From assembly GCF_004210375.1 (NCBI RefSeq), contig NC_134830.1:43467094-43531093 (forward strand): 64,000 bases of DNA, given 5' to 3'. Position numbers and translations under genes: made by a program. This DNA comes from Tachypleus tridentatus. Lineage: Eukaryota; Arthropoda; Merostomata; Xiphosura; Limulidae. The notes under the pieces were generated by a model. It had not been told where the DNA came from and did not search any database. It saw only the letters and a program-made list of their open reading frames with translations. The stretch's first letter is position 1, and every line of letters begins with the position of its first letter. Below, in pieces: positions 26,243 through 38,096 of the stretch.

Positions 26243-26511
26243 GGGTCTGTCATGCCCAGATGATTAGTGCTCTGGGCTTGTAATCTGAGGGTTGTGGGTT
26301 CAGGCCCCCGTCACACTAAACATTCTCGCCCTTTTAGCCGTGGGAGGTGTTATAATACCACGGTCAATCCTACTATTCGTTGGTAAAAGAGTAGTCCAAG
26401 AGTTGGCGGTGGGTGGTGATGTTTAGCTGCCTTTCCTCTACTCTTAAACTGCTAAAGAAGAAGTGGATAGAGCAGATAGCCCTCGTTGTGTGAAATTCAA
26501 AAACAAACAAA
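26243..26511 (+). mobile_element. SINE family A copy, diverged
   Basis: The head is diverged (GGTCTGTCATGCCCAGATG), while the core and CAAACAAACC tail are clear. CCTTTGAAGCC before and CCTTTTGGAGCC after look like a decayed target duplication. It abuts a family B element at 26100-26229. Confidence 0.9.
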
Positions 26512-26939
26512 CCTTTTGGAGCCTTCGTTTACAACAAGATTTGATGAAGGGTTCAGTAAGGGATTTTAAAGCTCGTAAAAATATAAATACGTATGAAGTG
26601 CAAAACGTATTCATTCATCTGCGTCTTTTCACGATATGAATCTATTAAAATATTTATGTTTGCTTTTGGTCACTACAATTAGAAGTTACTGTTGAAGAAG
26701 AAGAATTCCAAAAAATGTATACTTTAATGCGTTACGGATTGCAAATTTTGGCCTTTATAATGTATATAACATGTGTTAATATGAAAAACAAATAATTAAT
26801 AAAAAGATAAAATATAAAACACACCTAACATCTGCTGCAAGTGTAACAATATAGAGTCGGAACTGTAGCATTAACTAGAAACACTTAACACGAGCTTTCT
26901 GAGCTTCATCTATAACCAAAACCATCTATTCCATCAGAT

Positions 26940-27030
26940 GTGGTCCTCCGAATGTACAGCAGTAAGTCTTCGAATTTACAATGTTAAAACCAGGAGCTCT
27001 ATTCCCCTCAATAGACATAGCCTTAAAATA
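26940..27030 (+). mobile_element. SINE family C fragment
   Basis: The head GTACAGCAGTAAGTCTTCG and AATTTACAATGTTAAAACCA is clear. The 3' tail is lost. A family B copy follows. Confidence 0.6.
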
Positions 27031-27081
27031 TAAAGAACTTCCTGTAAGTAGCTTATTGTTAACAACCAAAAATATACTTCC

Positions 27082-27207
27082 GCCCCCTAGTGGCACAGCG
27101 GTATGTCTGCAGACTTACAGTGCTAGAAACTGGGTTTTGATACCTATGGTAGGCATACTGAAGATAGCCCATTATGTTGCTTTGTGCTTTACTTTAAACA
27201 AACAATA
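27082..27207 (+). mobile_element. SINE family B copy, well preserved
   Basis: The head CCCTAGTGGCACAGCGGTAT and GACTTACAGTGCTAGAAACT resembles a tRNA with a TAC anticodon loop (Val-like). The tail ends TTTAAACAAACAATAC. Confidence 0.85.
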
Positions 27208-27544
27208 CACTGTCTGTTGTCTTAACTATAGCACTGAATTCAAATATTTGTCACGAATTGCATGAAATCAGTCAGTAGCTAGAAATCACTATGCATGTAC
27301 TTTTATTACTAAATAAAATTCTAGCATTAGCCATACTATTCTTTTAAAACTTACCTCCAAGCTCTCTGTGTTATAGTAATGAGCAAAAACATGAAGTGTA
27401 TTCATAATACTAGGAAATCACGCAGTACCAAAAACTAGACGCTTCGGTAAATAAAAATTTCTATAAATAGAACGCGTTCGAAGATGCCTGAAGTCTATTT
27501 CTAACCAAAGACACATCGTATAAGCTGCATGCACTTTAAAATAA

Positions 27545-27960
27545 ACTAGCTGTCCTTACCCGGCGTTGCCAGGGTATTACCTATCTTGTGGAGACTCACT
27601 CTGTGACTTTTGTTTCATACGTTTAGCTGCTTTTTATGATAATCTGAATTAATGTTGTTGTTTTTTCTTTTCTTGACGTTTCATCCTGACGTACATAAGC
27701 ACCAACAGCCATGTTTATCGTACCTACCTCTTCTCTCAAGATAAAGTTAATAAAAACATTTTTTTTTCAAAATTTCAAGTTTATCTTGTTTGTCACAAGA
27801 CACGACAACGTTCAACGGATTTATATTCTGACACCACAACGGCAGTACACCACTTTAGAAAATACACATACATTTATCTGACGTCATTTCCACCCAAGGC
27901 ACACGAAAAATCCTGTCCGTCTTCTGTGTACAAAATTGGATTACAAAGTTTTCATTAACA
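27545..27960. other. Possible old mobile-element remnant
   Basis: CTAGCTGTCCTTACCCGGCG followed by TTGCCAGGGT resembles a motif common in dispersed arthropod repeats. The remainder is more GC-balanced than its flanks and has no open frame. The family was not identified. Confidence 0.3.
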
Positions 27961-28185
27961 CTAAAAATGTGACGTCACATATATTAAACCTGAGTACGCT
28001 AGCTCCACATCTTTAGAAGTATACTACTATATGGGCTGAAAAGGTACGAACAAACACAAACTTAGCTTTATATGTTAGATCATACAGCTACCCTCAGCTG
28101 TTTGTACTCTTAGAGCAATCACCACCATAGCTCCATGTAACAGCGAATCGTTTCTAATGTTTTCATATCCATTTTTAATTTCACT

Positions 28186-28240
28186 TGTGTGTTTGTGTTT
28201 TTGCTGTAGCAAAGCCACATCGGGTATTGAAGAAAGACCT
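28186..28240 (-). mobile_element. SINE family C 3' fragment
   Basis: Only the inverted tail remains (GTGTTTTTGCTGTAGCAAAG, CCACATCGGG). Confidence 0.5.
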
Positions 28241-28784
28241 CGTCGGCATTGCTTTCACTTACGGGTTCTAGAAAATTTTAAGTTTCGTTGTGTTTACTTC
28301 AGTGACTCATATCTTTGAAATGAATATAGAAATGGTAATAACAATTATCGTGAGTCAATATTCGGAAATGTTTGCAGGTTTAAAGGGTTTGATTATTGCC
28401 TCTAGTAATATGCACCGTCTTATTATTTATATAATAAGTAAAATACAGATGACTGTTTTTACCAAACTGAAATTTAATGAAAGCAACATTGATATATTTA
28501 CGAGTTCAACAGGCCTTATCAGCGATAGCGTAGTAACCGTTACTATGCAAATAATTTTCATTGTGCTTTTAAACAAATAAACACTAGCTTTGAGACAGAC
28601 AAAATACAATTTTAAAATAAACAACGTAAGCATTAAGTGCCCGGATTGGTAAGTATAGACAAGTATTATATTAACAGCGACATGACATAGACATGCTAGT
28701 TTTCTCGATAAACTTGAAATAAGCCGGAAATCTATAGTTTCGTGAATATTTAGATGGCATTTCATTGAATGGGAAAGCGGGAAT

Positions 28785-28870
28785 TTTTGTTTGTTTCTAT
28801 AGCGCAGAGATAGGCAGTGGGCTATCTGCACTTTGTTTACCTTGAGAATAGAACCCCAGGTTTTAGCCAT
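28785..28870 (-). mobile_element. SINE family B copy, partial
   Basis: An inverted tail with GGCAGTGGGCTATCTGCAC and head remnant AGAACCCCAGGTTTTAGCC. Confidence 0.65.
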
Positions 28871-28951
28871 GTGCATAATATAAAACGTCAATAATCAAAG
28901 TAATTTCAAATTTTGCAGTGTTAGAAAGATTGTGTTTGTCGTACAAGTAAG

Positions 28952-29219
28952 TTTTCTGAATTTCGCGCAAAGCTACTCGAGGGATATCTGAGCTAGCCGT
29001 CCCTAATTTAGTAATGTAAGACTAGAGGGAAGGCAGCTAGTCATCACCACCGACCGCCAACTCTTGGGCTACTCTTTTATCAACGAATAGTGGGATTGAC
29101 CGTAACATTATAACGCCCCCACGGCTGAAAGGGCGAGCATGTTTGGTGCGACCGGGATTCGAACCCGCGACCTTCGGATAACGAGTCAAACGCCTTAACA
29201 CGCTTGGTCATGCCAAGCC
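28952..29219 (-). mobile_element. SINE family A copy with target duplication
   Basis: A perfect 12-bp duplication CGTACAAGTAAG lies at 28940-28951 and 29220-29231. The element is nearly complete. One tail hairpin arm reads GCTCA, which breaks one pair. Confidence 0.93.
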
Positions 29220-29370
29220 CGTACAAGTAAGGAAACGATAGGACCGAACTTCTTATGGTTAGCTTTCTGGATAATATTTGTTTTGTTTTTGTAATTCCCC
29301 GCAAAGCGAAATGGTGTTTTTTAACATTTTCAATAGTTTTCTTTTTATTGCAATTTTCGAAGGTTTGATG

Positions 29371-29624
29371 TGTTTTGAATTTCGCGCAAAGCTACACGAG
29401 GGCTATTTGCGCTAGCCGTCCCTAAGATTAGAGGAAAAGCAACTAGTCATCACCATCCACCGCCAGCTCTTAGATTACTCTTTTATCAACAAATAGTGGG
29501 ATCGACTGTAACTTTATAACGACCTCATGGCTAAGAGGGCGAGCATGTTTGGTGAGATGGGGATTGAACCCCATGACCCTCGGATTACGAATCGAGTGCT
29601 TTAACCACCTGGCCATGCTGGAAC
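29371..29624 (-). mobile_element. SINE family A copy with small deletion
   Basis: About 13 bp is missing after CGTCCCTAA in the core. AGGTTTGATG (29361-29370) and AGGTCTGTTG (29625-29634) may be a decayed target duplication. Confidence 0.88.
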
Positions 29625-29634
29625 AGGTCTGTTG

Positions 29635-29755
29635 GGTGAGAGAAAAGTAGTCTAAGCGTTGGGGGTGGGTGCTTTTAATTATCTGCTTTCTTTCTAGTCT
29701 ATTAGTTCCAACCACGTGCGAATAGCGCAGATAATTCTTGTATAGTTGTGAGAAA
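29635..29755 (+). mobile_element. Diverged relative of SINE family A, 3' part
   Basis: It contains AAAAGTAGTCTAAGCGTTGG, CTTTCTAGTCTATTAG and AGCGCAGATAATTC. It directly follows an inverted family A element. Confidence 0.55.
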
Positions 29756-30236
29756 ATGTCCAAAAAAACCAAAAGAAAGAGATAAATATAAGGACAAGCG
29801 TGAAATCGTAAACAATGCCCTTCACAATCATGCATGGATTATTGAGGGTTTTTAATACTGTACTCTCATGATATTATATTTGATGACGGAAACCTTACAC
29901 GGAAAATTACGGTTATTTAGTATGCAGCACGAAGAACACCTATGTGTGGGTTTCTATTTATAATTTTCAAAACATATATTGATAAATTTATTCTAGTGTA
30001 AAATGCTCTTTAGAATCAATTTATTTGAATTAGGAATTCAAAAGCATTCCAGTAAGAATCGTTAAAGACACACTTCCTAAAAACTTCAATTGTTTAGATG
30101 CACTCAGAGTTTCAAAAAGATAGTAGTGAGTAATTTATTATCAACAGTAGTTGCGACATTTTTAATGCAGTCGACTGCATATATCAGAAGCAGGACTAAT
30201 TTTAAATTAACTTTTTTTTACCGTGTTTGATTTGAT

Positions 30237-30368
30237 ATTTTGTTTGTAATTAAGCAGACAATGGGCTAGTTGTGCTCTGCCCACCACGGTATCGAAAGCT
30301 GGTTTCTAGCGCTCTTAGTCCACAGACATTCCGTTAGTCTACAGACATTCCACTGTGTCACTGGAGAG
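30237..30368 (-). mobile_element. SINE family B copy with head duplication
   Basis: The tail and TGCTCTGCCCACCACGGTAT are clear. The segment TTAGTCYACAGACATTCC is repeated twice in the head, apparently a local duplication. Confidence 0.8.
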
Positions 30369-30374
30369 CACTTA

Positions 30375-30639
30375 CTTTGAATTTCGCTTAAAGCTACACG
30401 CGGGCTATCCACACTAGTCAACTCTAATTTAGTAGTGAAAGACTAGAAGGAAGGTAGCTAGTCATTACCACCAACCGCAAAGTGTTGGGTTACTCTTTTC
30501 CCAACAAATAGTGGGATTGACAGTCACTTTATAACTCCTCCAAGGCTGAAGGAGCGAGCATGTTTGGTTGGATGTGGACTCGAACCCGTGACCACAATAT
30601 TGCGAGTCAAGTGCTCTAACCACCTGGCCATGCCAGATC
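30375..30639 (-). mobile_element. SINE family A copy, old and diverged
   Basis: All parts are recognisable, but there are many substitutions in the core and head. It abuts a family B element at 30237-30368 in the same orientation. Confidence 0.88.
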
Positions 30640-31039
30640 AAGTTACGCGTCTGTATTACTCACCCATCATCATCTTCCTGGTGGACCTGCAGTAAGTCTG
30701 GAGGAATATAATGCTAAAATTTTGGTTTCGATACTGGCGGTAAAATGAAACTTCAAACATTTGTTGTTTTCCTTCCCCTCCTTCCTTAGTTTCAGTTGAT
30801 GTCATTCTGTACCTTCTCTCTTTTCGTAAAATATATTCCGTATTTTGGGCAACGACAAGTATCTTCATTTTATTCACAAAATTATTCATTTTATTCTTTC
30901 CACATGAAGCTTTTGAAAACTCCAAATCAAAATTTAATGTTATGCTATGGCGCACATGCAACGTTATTATTTCATTATTTCAATCTCTTCAGCTCAGGTT
31001 CGTGCGATCTAATGTGATATAACACTTGTGAAAACTGAC

Positions 31040-31440
31040 ACTTATCTCCCTTCCCTCTCTACTTCAGCATCTCATGGGAAGCTGTAGTGAAATTTCATTA
31101 TCTGCCCACGAGGATTAAAGTGGTTATTTGCCTTGTGAGAGGTGGCGTTATACTGAAGGACTACAGTGATTTCAGAAGTCAAGTTTCAACCGATCTGTGC
31201 TACATAACTTATGCACTAAGAGGCCTCAAGTAGGGCGGGCTTACGCTCGCGCAGATTGAGCTGGTGCAGAACAAATGGTGCTCGAAGAGCGGCCTATTTC
31301 TTGGCAAGCAGACTTCTTTCTGCGTTGGAAGAAATTGTTGTAATCGCGACCTTCCGACATGACATTGGCGTTCAAACATGAGGTAGTAAAATAAACACTG
31401 GATTTGATAAAGCGATGAAAAGATATCCATTAAACTGGTA
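31040..31440. promoter_or_regulatory. Candidate intronic regulatory block
   Basis: A SINE-free stretch with locally raised GC (around GGGCGGGCTTACGCTCGCGC, 31234-31253) lies between two family A elements in the SIX intron. It has no supported reading frame. It is a candidate intronic enhancer on composition alone. Confidence 0.2.
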
Positions 31441-31530
31441 TTACAATCACCTCATTCTGTCCACACGAATGAATTAATAAAATACTCCAGAAATTAAAGT
31501 TCTTTCAAAAATCAGTACACGTGCGTTCGT

Positions 31531-31807
31531 GTTTTTTTTTTTAATTTAATTTCCGCGCAAAACTACACGAGAGCTGTCTGCGCTAGCTGTCCCTAATTTT
31601 GCAGTGTAAGACAAGAAGGAAAGCAGCTAGTCATTACCCCCCCACCATCTCTTGGGCTACTCTTTTACCAACAAATAGTTGGATTGTCCGTTGCATTATA
31701 ACGTCCTACACCTCTGAAAAGGCGAACATGCTTGGTGGCACGGGTATTCGAATCCGGACCCCTCACATTACTAGTTGAGCGCCCTAACCAACTGGTCATG
31801 CTCGACC
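31531..31807 (-). mobile_element. SINE family A copy, diverged
   Basis: A T-rich tail precedes TTCCGCGCAAAACTACACGA, and the head ends GGTCATGCTCGACC. It is full length with scattered substitutions. Confidence 0.88.
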
Positions 31808-31987
31808 TAAATCAATAAATATCAACCTGTGTGCATTCACTTCAGTTTATCCTAATTAGTATATTTTGTTAAGAAGCAATTATGATAATGTCAGCAATGT
31901 CATAATTAATTGATAGTAAGTAGCTATTCGCAAAAAATAACGGAAAAGAAAATATATTTATTTTAATTGGATTCAAACTGTAGTGTT

Positions 31988-32060
31988 ATCCCTGCTAGCT
32001 TAGCGGTAGACTTGACGATTTATAACGCTAAAACTCGGTATTCGATTGTGTAGCGTTACG
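31988..32060 (+). mobile_element. SINE family C fragment
   Basis: The head TGCTAGCTTAGCGGTAGAC and GATTTATAACGCTAAAACTC remains. The tail is missing. Confidence 0.55.
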
Positions 32061-32080
32061 CTTAATAACATAATAAAAGC

Positions 32081-32197
32081 ACCACCAGTGGTAAAGAGGT
32101 ATATCTGCGGACTCACATAGCTAGAAACCTAGTTTCGATACCCATGGTGAGCAGAGCACAGATAGGTCATTGTGTGGTTTTGTGCCAGACAAAGAGT
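32081..32197 (+). mobile_element. SINE family B copy
   Basis: Head CCAGTGGTAAAGAGGTATAT, B box-like GTTTCGATACCC and tail CAGATAGGTCATTGTGTGG. A family C fragment lies just upstream. Confidence 0.8.
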
Positions 32198-32835
32198 CCG
32201 ATTTATGAACTATTTAGGCTTAGAGCAGTAAGGAAATGTTTAAAGTTTTCGCAAAAACGTAATAGAATTGTATGCTAATTCTAAAGGTCTGCGGCTCTTT
32301 GAGGATTGCATTTTTTACAGCTTAAAATGTCTTATAATTTATTAAGGAGGTAGAGATATTAGTTTTGTCTTTAGTATTTCTGTGTATGGTGTGTTCAAAG
32401 TTGTCTTGGAACTTAATAATTAAGTACAATAAATAGCTCATGAAAACTTAATGAAAACTTCGCAGAAAATGTCAACAGTGTTAAGCAATAGTAATTACCC
32501 ATGACCGAGCAATCAACAATGGAAGACGAAGCGCTTCTAAGAGCAGGCAAGAGGTAGAATACCGTTGTTATAAACACAGTTAACCCTCAGTACAAGACGA
32601 CACTTCAACGGCTCACAACGGTTGTTTGTGAGAATTTAAGCACAAACATACACAATGCGATATTACCGCTGGGGGCTTCAATACGTTCTTACTATTGTTT
32701 TAAACTGATTTAATAACTAGAATAGACAATATGTGCATCAAAAACAACAATTATAATAAAAAATAGGTAATAACAAACATACAAAAAACAAACAATATCG
32801 TTTGAGTTTAGGAAGGCAATAGTAATTTGAATGAT

Positions 32836-32955
32836 TTTAGTTGCTGTAGTTAAGCGCAGAGCTACACAATAAACAGCCTGCGCTGAACCCATCACAGGTA
32901 TCGAAATCCTGTTTTTAGCGTTATAAGCCAACAGATTTAACGCTGAGTCAGTATG
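32836..32955 (-). mobile_element. SINE family B copy
   Basis: Inverted tail (GTAGTTAAGCGCAGAGC), CAGGTATCGAAATCC and AGCGTTATAAGCC. The head end is degraded. Confidence 0.72.
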
Positions 32956-32994
32956 GTAGGGGCAAAGTAAATTTAATATAAAACGTTAAGAAGT

Positions 32995-33264
32995 AGGCCC
33001 ATCATGACCAGTTAGGTAAAGGCGTTCGACTGGTAATCTGAGGGTCGCGGGTTCGAATCTCCGTTTGCACCAAAAATGTTCGCTCTTTCGGCCGTGGGGG
33101 CGGTATAATGTGACGGTCAATCCCACTATTCGGTAGTAAAAGAGTACCCAATGGTGGGTGGTGATGACTAGCTGCCTTCCCTCTGGTCTTACACTGCTAA
33201 ATAGGGACGGCTAGTACAGATATCCCTCGAGTAGCTTTGTGCGAAATTTAAAAAACAAACAAAG
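32995..33264 (+). mobile_element. SINE family A copy with core deletion
   Basis: The tRNA-like head is complete with B box GGTTCGAATCT. About 16 bp between AAGAGTA and GGTGGGTGG is missing. The tail ends AAAACAAACAAAG. A family B element lies 40 bp upstream. Confidence 0.9.
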
Positions 33265-33498
33265 TAAACATAGAAACTATAAAATATTACAGACTAATAT
33301 TCTAATATTTTCGAAAATAAAAGAACCTCCATGATTGCCTAATACTATTTCAATTCTATGTGATAAATGTACTTTAGATAAAATGCTGTGTTGGCAGATT
33401 AAACCTTCTACTAATTATATTCTATATTTTTTTCTGGAGGATTTTAAATCAGAGTTTATTTTATTAACAAATTCTTAATTTTGGTGTACACTAATATT

Positions 33499-33891
33499 CT
33501 ACAGTTAGTCAGACATTCGATTATTAGGGAGGGTAACAAGTAGTCTACAGTTAGTCAGACATTCGATGATTAGGGAGGGTAACAAGTAGTCTACAGTTAA
33601 TCAGACATTCAATGATTAGGGAGGGTAACAAGTAGTCTACAGTTAATCAGACATTCGATGATTAAGGAGGGTAACAAGTAGTCTACAGTTAGTCAGACAT
33701 TCGATGATTAAGGAGGGTAACAAGTGGTCTACAGTTAGTCAGACATTCGATGATTAAGGAGGGTAACAAGTAGTCTACAGTTAGTCAGATATTCGATGAT
33801 TAGGGAGAGTAACAAGTAGTCTACAGTTAATCAGAATTCGATGATTAGGGAGGGTAACAAGTAGCCTACAGTTAGTCAGACATTCGATGAT
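33499..33891. repeat. Minisatellite, period 46 bp, highly uniform
   Basis: About 8.5 units beginning ACAGTTAGTCAGACATTCGA at 33501, 33547, 33593, 33639, 33685, 33731, 33777, 33823 and 33868. Units differ at only a few positions, suggesting recent expansion or homogenisation. Confidence 0.95.
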
Positions 33892-36031
33892 TTATTGAAA
33901 AAACTTCGTTGGTTAGTGAGTTAATGAGTAATTAGTGCATCATTTAGTCAATTTGTCTTATAGTTTCCATACCGTTAGTGACTAGTTAATTCAGCATTAT
34001 GAAACCGAGTTTGTATGTTTGACGAAAAAAATACGGATTTAAATTAACAAGTAAGTAAAATAATTTATTTATATAGTTAGGTCTATCCTGAAATTTATTT
34101 ATTCTAATTGAAAACTTAAGAAAATAAAACATTTTTGTTGTTTGTAAAGTAGACTGGACTCTGTACTATTTCTATTATTAAAGAATAATTCAAGATAACA
34201 CACAAAAAAGAACCCATTATAGAATATAATCTCAATTAAACTTGATAATAGTAAAACATATTTGAACCATCGAACTTGTAGCACCTTTTTATGCAACTGT
34301 TCAAAACGTTCGCATTTTGAAGCATAATTTTAGTGATTTCAAGAGTGAAGAGATGGAACATTTATCCTGCTGTAGCCGCCATATTTCTTGCCCAGTTATT
34401 TTTATCCAGATACTCCACGTGAAATCATGGATACGTTGATAGGTAACTATTTCATGGACGCTTTAGTGGGTGAGGAAAATACGAATTAGAATTAAGCAAA
34501 GCGAGTTTCCTTTTTAAGGCAATGAAACTATAATAAACTAAAGTTGTGAGTAAAGAAAACTCCCTCTGATGGAAGCCTAGAAAAACAGAAAATGTTAAAT
34601 ACATTCTGAACTGTTTATTCAGAATGGAGGAAGTAAACCACAGGACAAAATGTATCTTGAAAGAGGACTTTTACACCAAGACAAAAATATTTAGGATGTA
34701 AAATTGCCTTCAAAAATCTGATGGTCGCCGGCTCGAATCTCGATCACACCAAACATGTTGCCCTTTCAGCCGTGGGAGCGTTATAAATTGACGGTCGATC
34801 CCACTATTCGTTGATAAAAGAGTACTCTAAGAGTTGGCGGTGGATGGTGATGACTAGCTGCCTTCCCTCTAGCCTTACAGTGCTAAATTAGGGACGGCTA
34901 GCGCAGATATCCCTCGATTATCTTTGTGGAAATTCAAAACAAACCAAACCTTCAAAAAATGCAATAAATAAGAAACTATAGTAACTGTGAAAAACGTGGG
35001 AATCTCATCCGAGATGGTTATGAATTAACCATCGATAACATATCAAAGAGCCGAAATCCTAGAGCTGAGAATGCTATGGTTTTCTTAGTTGAGATAATTA
35101 GTGCATTCTTTTTAAGAACCAGCCCACAAGTCAATGAACTCATTCACGGGAAAACTCGTAACATGTTGATTGACATATGTTCTATGGTTATTATTGTTCA
35201 ATCTGATGGGATAGCGTGAGCTGGTAAGCGACCTTCAGAAATGAAGCACAAAGATGGATTGATATGAGCATTAAGTGGTTGCAAGATTTCAACAAAATGA
35301 AAGATGGAAGACGCCCTCACTGTGGAAAGTTGCAATATATGACATAGTGAGAAATGACTTCATGTAAAAATCCAGACGTGAGGCTAGACTTACTTTCTGT
35401 AGTTTTCTAGTATATGGCCTAGAAATTCTTGTGCACCGTTTAACAATTAAACCACCAGAGTCTGAACTTCCAGTGACGAAGCAAGATGGAGGCATAAGAA
35501 AATAAGCACAACCAACCTAAAGTGCAACGGAGCAGAATCCAGAAAGATAGGAAGTTCAACAAAATACATTTGCGAGAAACCAACAGCAACAAGACAGTAC
35601 GTTAAGGATCTGGGATCATTTATTTTTGTACCATAAGACCTGAGAAAAATAACGCCAAAAATACTTGATGATTGGACAGTTTAGAAGCAGTAATCAAGAG
35701 AAGAAGTAATTTATCACGTGAACCAAGTTCTGACCGTATTTTAATGTTTTATATTTTTAGTAGTAATTTAATAATTACAACGTTTATATATATTAATCTT
35801 GTTATAAGTTACGTTATTGCTAATTATGGAAGCTTGAGTTTAATGTTCTCCTTATGCAACAGGATAGTTCAAGGGAATTCACATTCCAGAGACAAAGGAT
35901 CACAATGGAATATTGTTAATCTAAACGTTTTTCGAAATTTAAACTGTTGTTTGACATCTGAAACCTTATGCAAAACTTATGAAACAATTCAATGATACAT
36001 ACATATCTATAGTAACAAATTAGACTTATAA
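33892..36031. other. Intron stretch with one truncated SINE
   Basis: Contains the family A copy at 34717-34948. The part at about 35220-35640 is purine-rich and less AT-rich and may be an old mobile-element relic, but no protein is recognised. Confidence 0.4.
34717..34948 (+). mobile_element. SINE family A copy, 5'-truncated
   Basis: A perfect 10-bp duplication CCTTCAAAAA lies at 34707-34716 and 34949-34958. The element starts within the head near the T arm, a truncation typical of incomplete reverse transcription. Confidence 0.92.
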
Positions 36032-36120
36032 TTTGTTCGTTTGCTGTTTAGCACAGAGCTACACAGTGGGCTATCTGTGCTGTGCTTATCACCACTATCG
36101 AAACCTAGTTTTTAGCAGTT
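36032..36120 (-). mobile_element. SINE family B copy, 5'-truncated
   Basis: The tail hairpin region (GCACAGAGCTACACAGTGGG) and ATCGAAACCTAG are clear. The tRNA head end is missing. Confidence 0.7.
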
Positions 36121-36599
36121 ACTTAGAATTAGTTGGTTAAACAGCCAATGAGGTTGGTAGTTTTTCATAGAATGGTTTGTTAACGAGTATTCTATGCATG
36201 ATTTAGTAATTTTGTCTGTTTCAGTCAATAAGTGATTGCGGTAATTAATTCAGTGCTGTGAAATAGCTGTGTTTCGACAAAGAAATATATATACAAAGTT
36301 GTCAAGTAAATGAAATTCATGTTTAAAGTAGTTCAGTTGTAAATCAGGTTCATTATTAAATGTCGATTTCGTGATTTTGCTAATCGTGAAACTTGAAGTT
36401 CAAGAAATAAAACATATTTCTTATTGTTAAGAGAACTGTAGTCTGAGTTATTATTTACTGAATAATGCAAAAGAACCCGACAAACAATGGAAGCTATTAC
36501 AACAATATTGAGTTTCCTTCCAACACTCTCATTTGTATTTTCGGCTATTTGCTCCTGTTCTTTGTTTACAGAGCAAAGCAAAAGGTCTTGGCATATGGC

Positions 36600-37610
36600 A
36601 TTAGTGGATAATTCTTATCATCTTATTCTATAGTACCCTATCGCTTTCAGTGTAGATCACTTGCAGTAATTCTTGACAGATCGTACTGCAAGTTCCAGCT
36701 GAAACCCAGATTTCAATCGACTAAAGTGCCAGCTTGTTTTCTCAATAGCTTGTTCACCAATCTTTAGACTCTCTTTAATTTTTCTTAAATGTCATCGACT
36801 ATTATCTCAGTGCAAGTATAACTTTTTCTTTGGCAGAACTTGTGCATACCACCGACAGATGAGATTAGTTTTGTATCATCATATTTATTACAAATATCGT
36901 TTCCAGTCACGTTCATACGAACATCTGGATTTCCTGGGAGTAGCTTGATGTAAAGAATTCTTAACACAGTCATAAAGAAAACAAGCAATCGATTGTTCTT
37001 GTCAAGAGTACTGTAGCTTGATGTGTGCTTCTTCATTTAGAAAGTTTGGTGTCACTGTGGATTCAATACCAAAGAACTGCCGAATCCAACAGACTTCGTT
37101 CACTCACCCTGATGGAGTACTAAAACACCTAGGTTTTGCACTTGAGTTCTTGGATGATTTACATCGTTTCCTCGATGTCGCGAAATCCAAGGGATCCTCA
37201 GAAGTACCGCTAGATATTTCATCTTTATCATTCTCCATTGGAATGGTGTAATCTATCCTTCCTTTTTTATTTGTTCGTACCTTTAATTACCTCTGTGGCT
37301 GTTTTTCACATGCTTCTCGTGCCATTTTGACTTCTGGGTCTAAACCGTTACATCCACCTGACATCGAAGGCATTTCCCACAAGAACCACATATATTCACT
37401 TTACACTTAGAAACAATTTTGTTTTTTTCCTCTATTAACTCTGATTTATCAGTACAAGATCAGTACATTTACTCACTGAATGTCGATATCTGTTCTGTGG
37501 CCAACCGCGGATCCAGTTTCTACAAAGGATTCAGCAATCCCCTGATTTTTTCCAAACAGAATTTTATAAAAGTGTTCGCCGAAAACCAAAACGATTCAAA
37601 ATGACTTGAA
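36600..37610 (-). pseudogene. Unidentified broken coding remnant, minus strand
   Basis: The minus strand shows several protein-like stretches in shifting frames: a Cys-rich patch CGSCGKCLRC at about 37363-37392, GCNGLDPEVKMA just after it in another frame, a Ser/Lys-rich stretch containing DEISSGTSEDPLDF (about 37110-37245), and an open frame at 36785-37036 with VTGNDICNKYDD and KFCQRKSYTCTE. The Ser/Lys stretch ends at a donor-like GTGAGTG. Frameshifts and stops separate the pieces. It could be a retrocopied gene or a decayed transposon protein. I do not recognise the family. Confidence 0.4.
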
Positions 37611-37757
37611 AAACTAGGTTTTGCCAAATACTGGGTGCCTGGCCTGTGGAAGCGCTGTTAATATGTGTTGTTAATATGTGTTAATATATAAACAATTTAT
37701 ATATAAAACTTGTTTGATAAACAAGAAAAAAATTCACGTTCCAACATCAAACATGTT

Positions 37758-38019
37758 TTGGAATATCGCACAAAGCTACTCGAGGGCTATCTGTGCTAGC
37801 CGTCCCTAATTTAGCAATGCAAGACTAGAGGAAAGGCAGCTAGTCATCACCACCCAACTCTTGGGCTACTCTTTTACCAACGAATAGTGGGATTGACCGT
37901 CACATTATAACGCCCCCACGGCTGAAAGGGCGAGCATGTTTGGCACGACTCGGGCGCGAACCCGCGACCCTCAGATTACAAAGCGCACGCCTTAGCGCTC
38001 TAGGCCATGCCGGACCCCT
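37758..38019 (-). mobile_element. SINE family A copy
   Basis: Near full length, with a short core deletion where GGTGGGTGG is reduced. The tail hairpin arms are GCACA and TGTGC, both changed together. AACATGTTT before and AACATGCTT after suggest a decayed duplication. Confidence 0.9.
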
Positions 38020-38096
38020 AACATGCTTGCAATCAATATGCTATTAGAGCATTACCAAGGATTTCTGATAAAATAGGATAGCTATATCTGCAATAA

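Noticed and set aside
28290..28891. Overlapping frames of 96 and 154 codons
   Set aside because: AT-rich, hydrophobic low-complexity translations on opposite strands, one running into a family B SINE. No domain.
33499..33891. CRISPR-like regular array
   Set aside because: Units are head-to-tail copies with no unique spacers, in an animal genome. It is a minisatellite.
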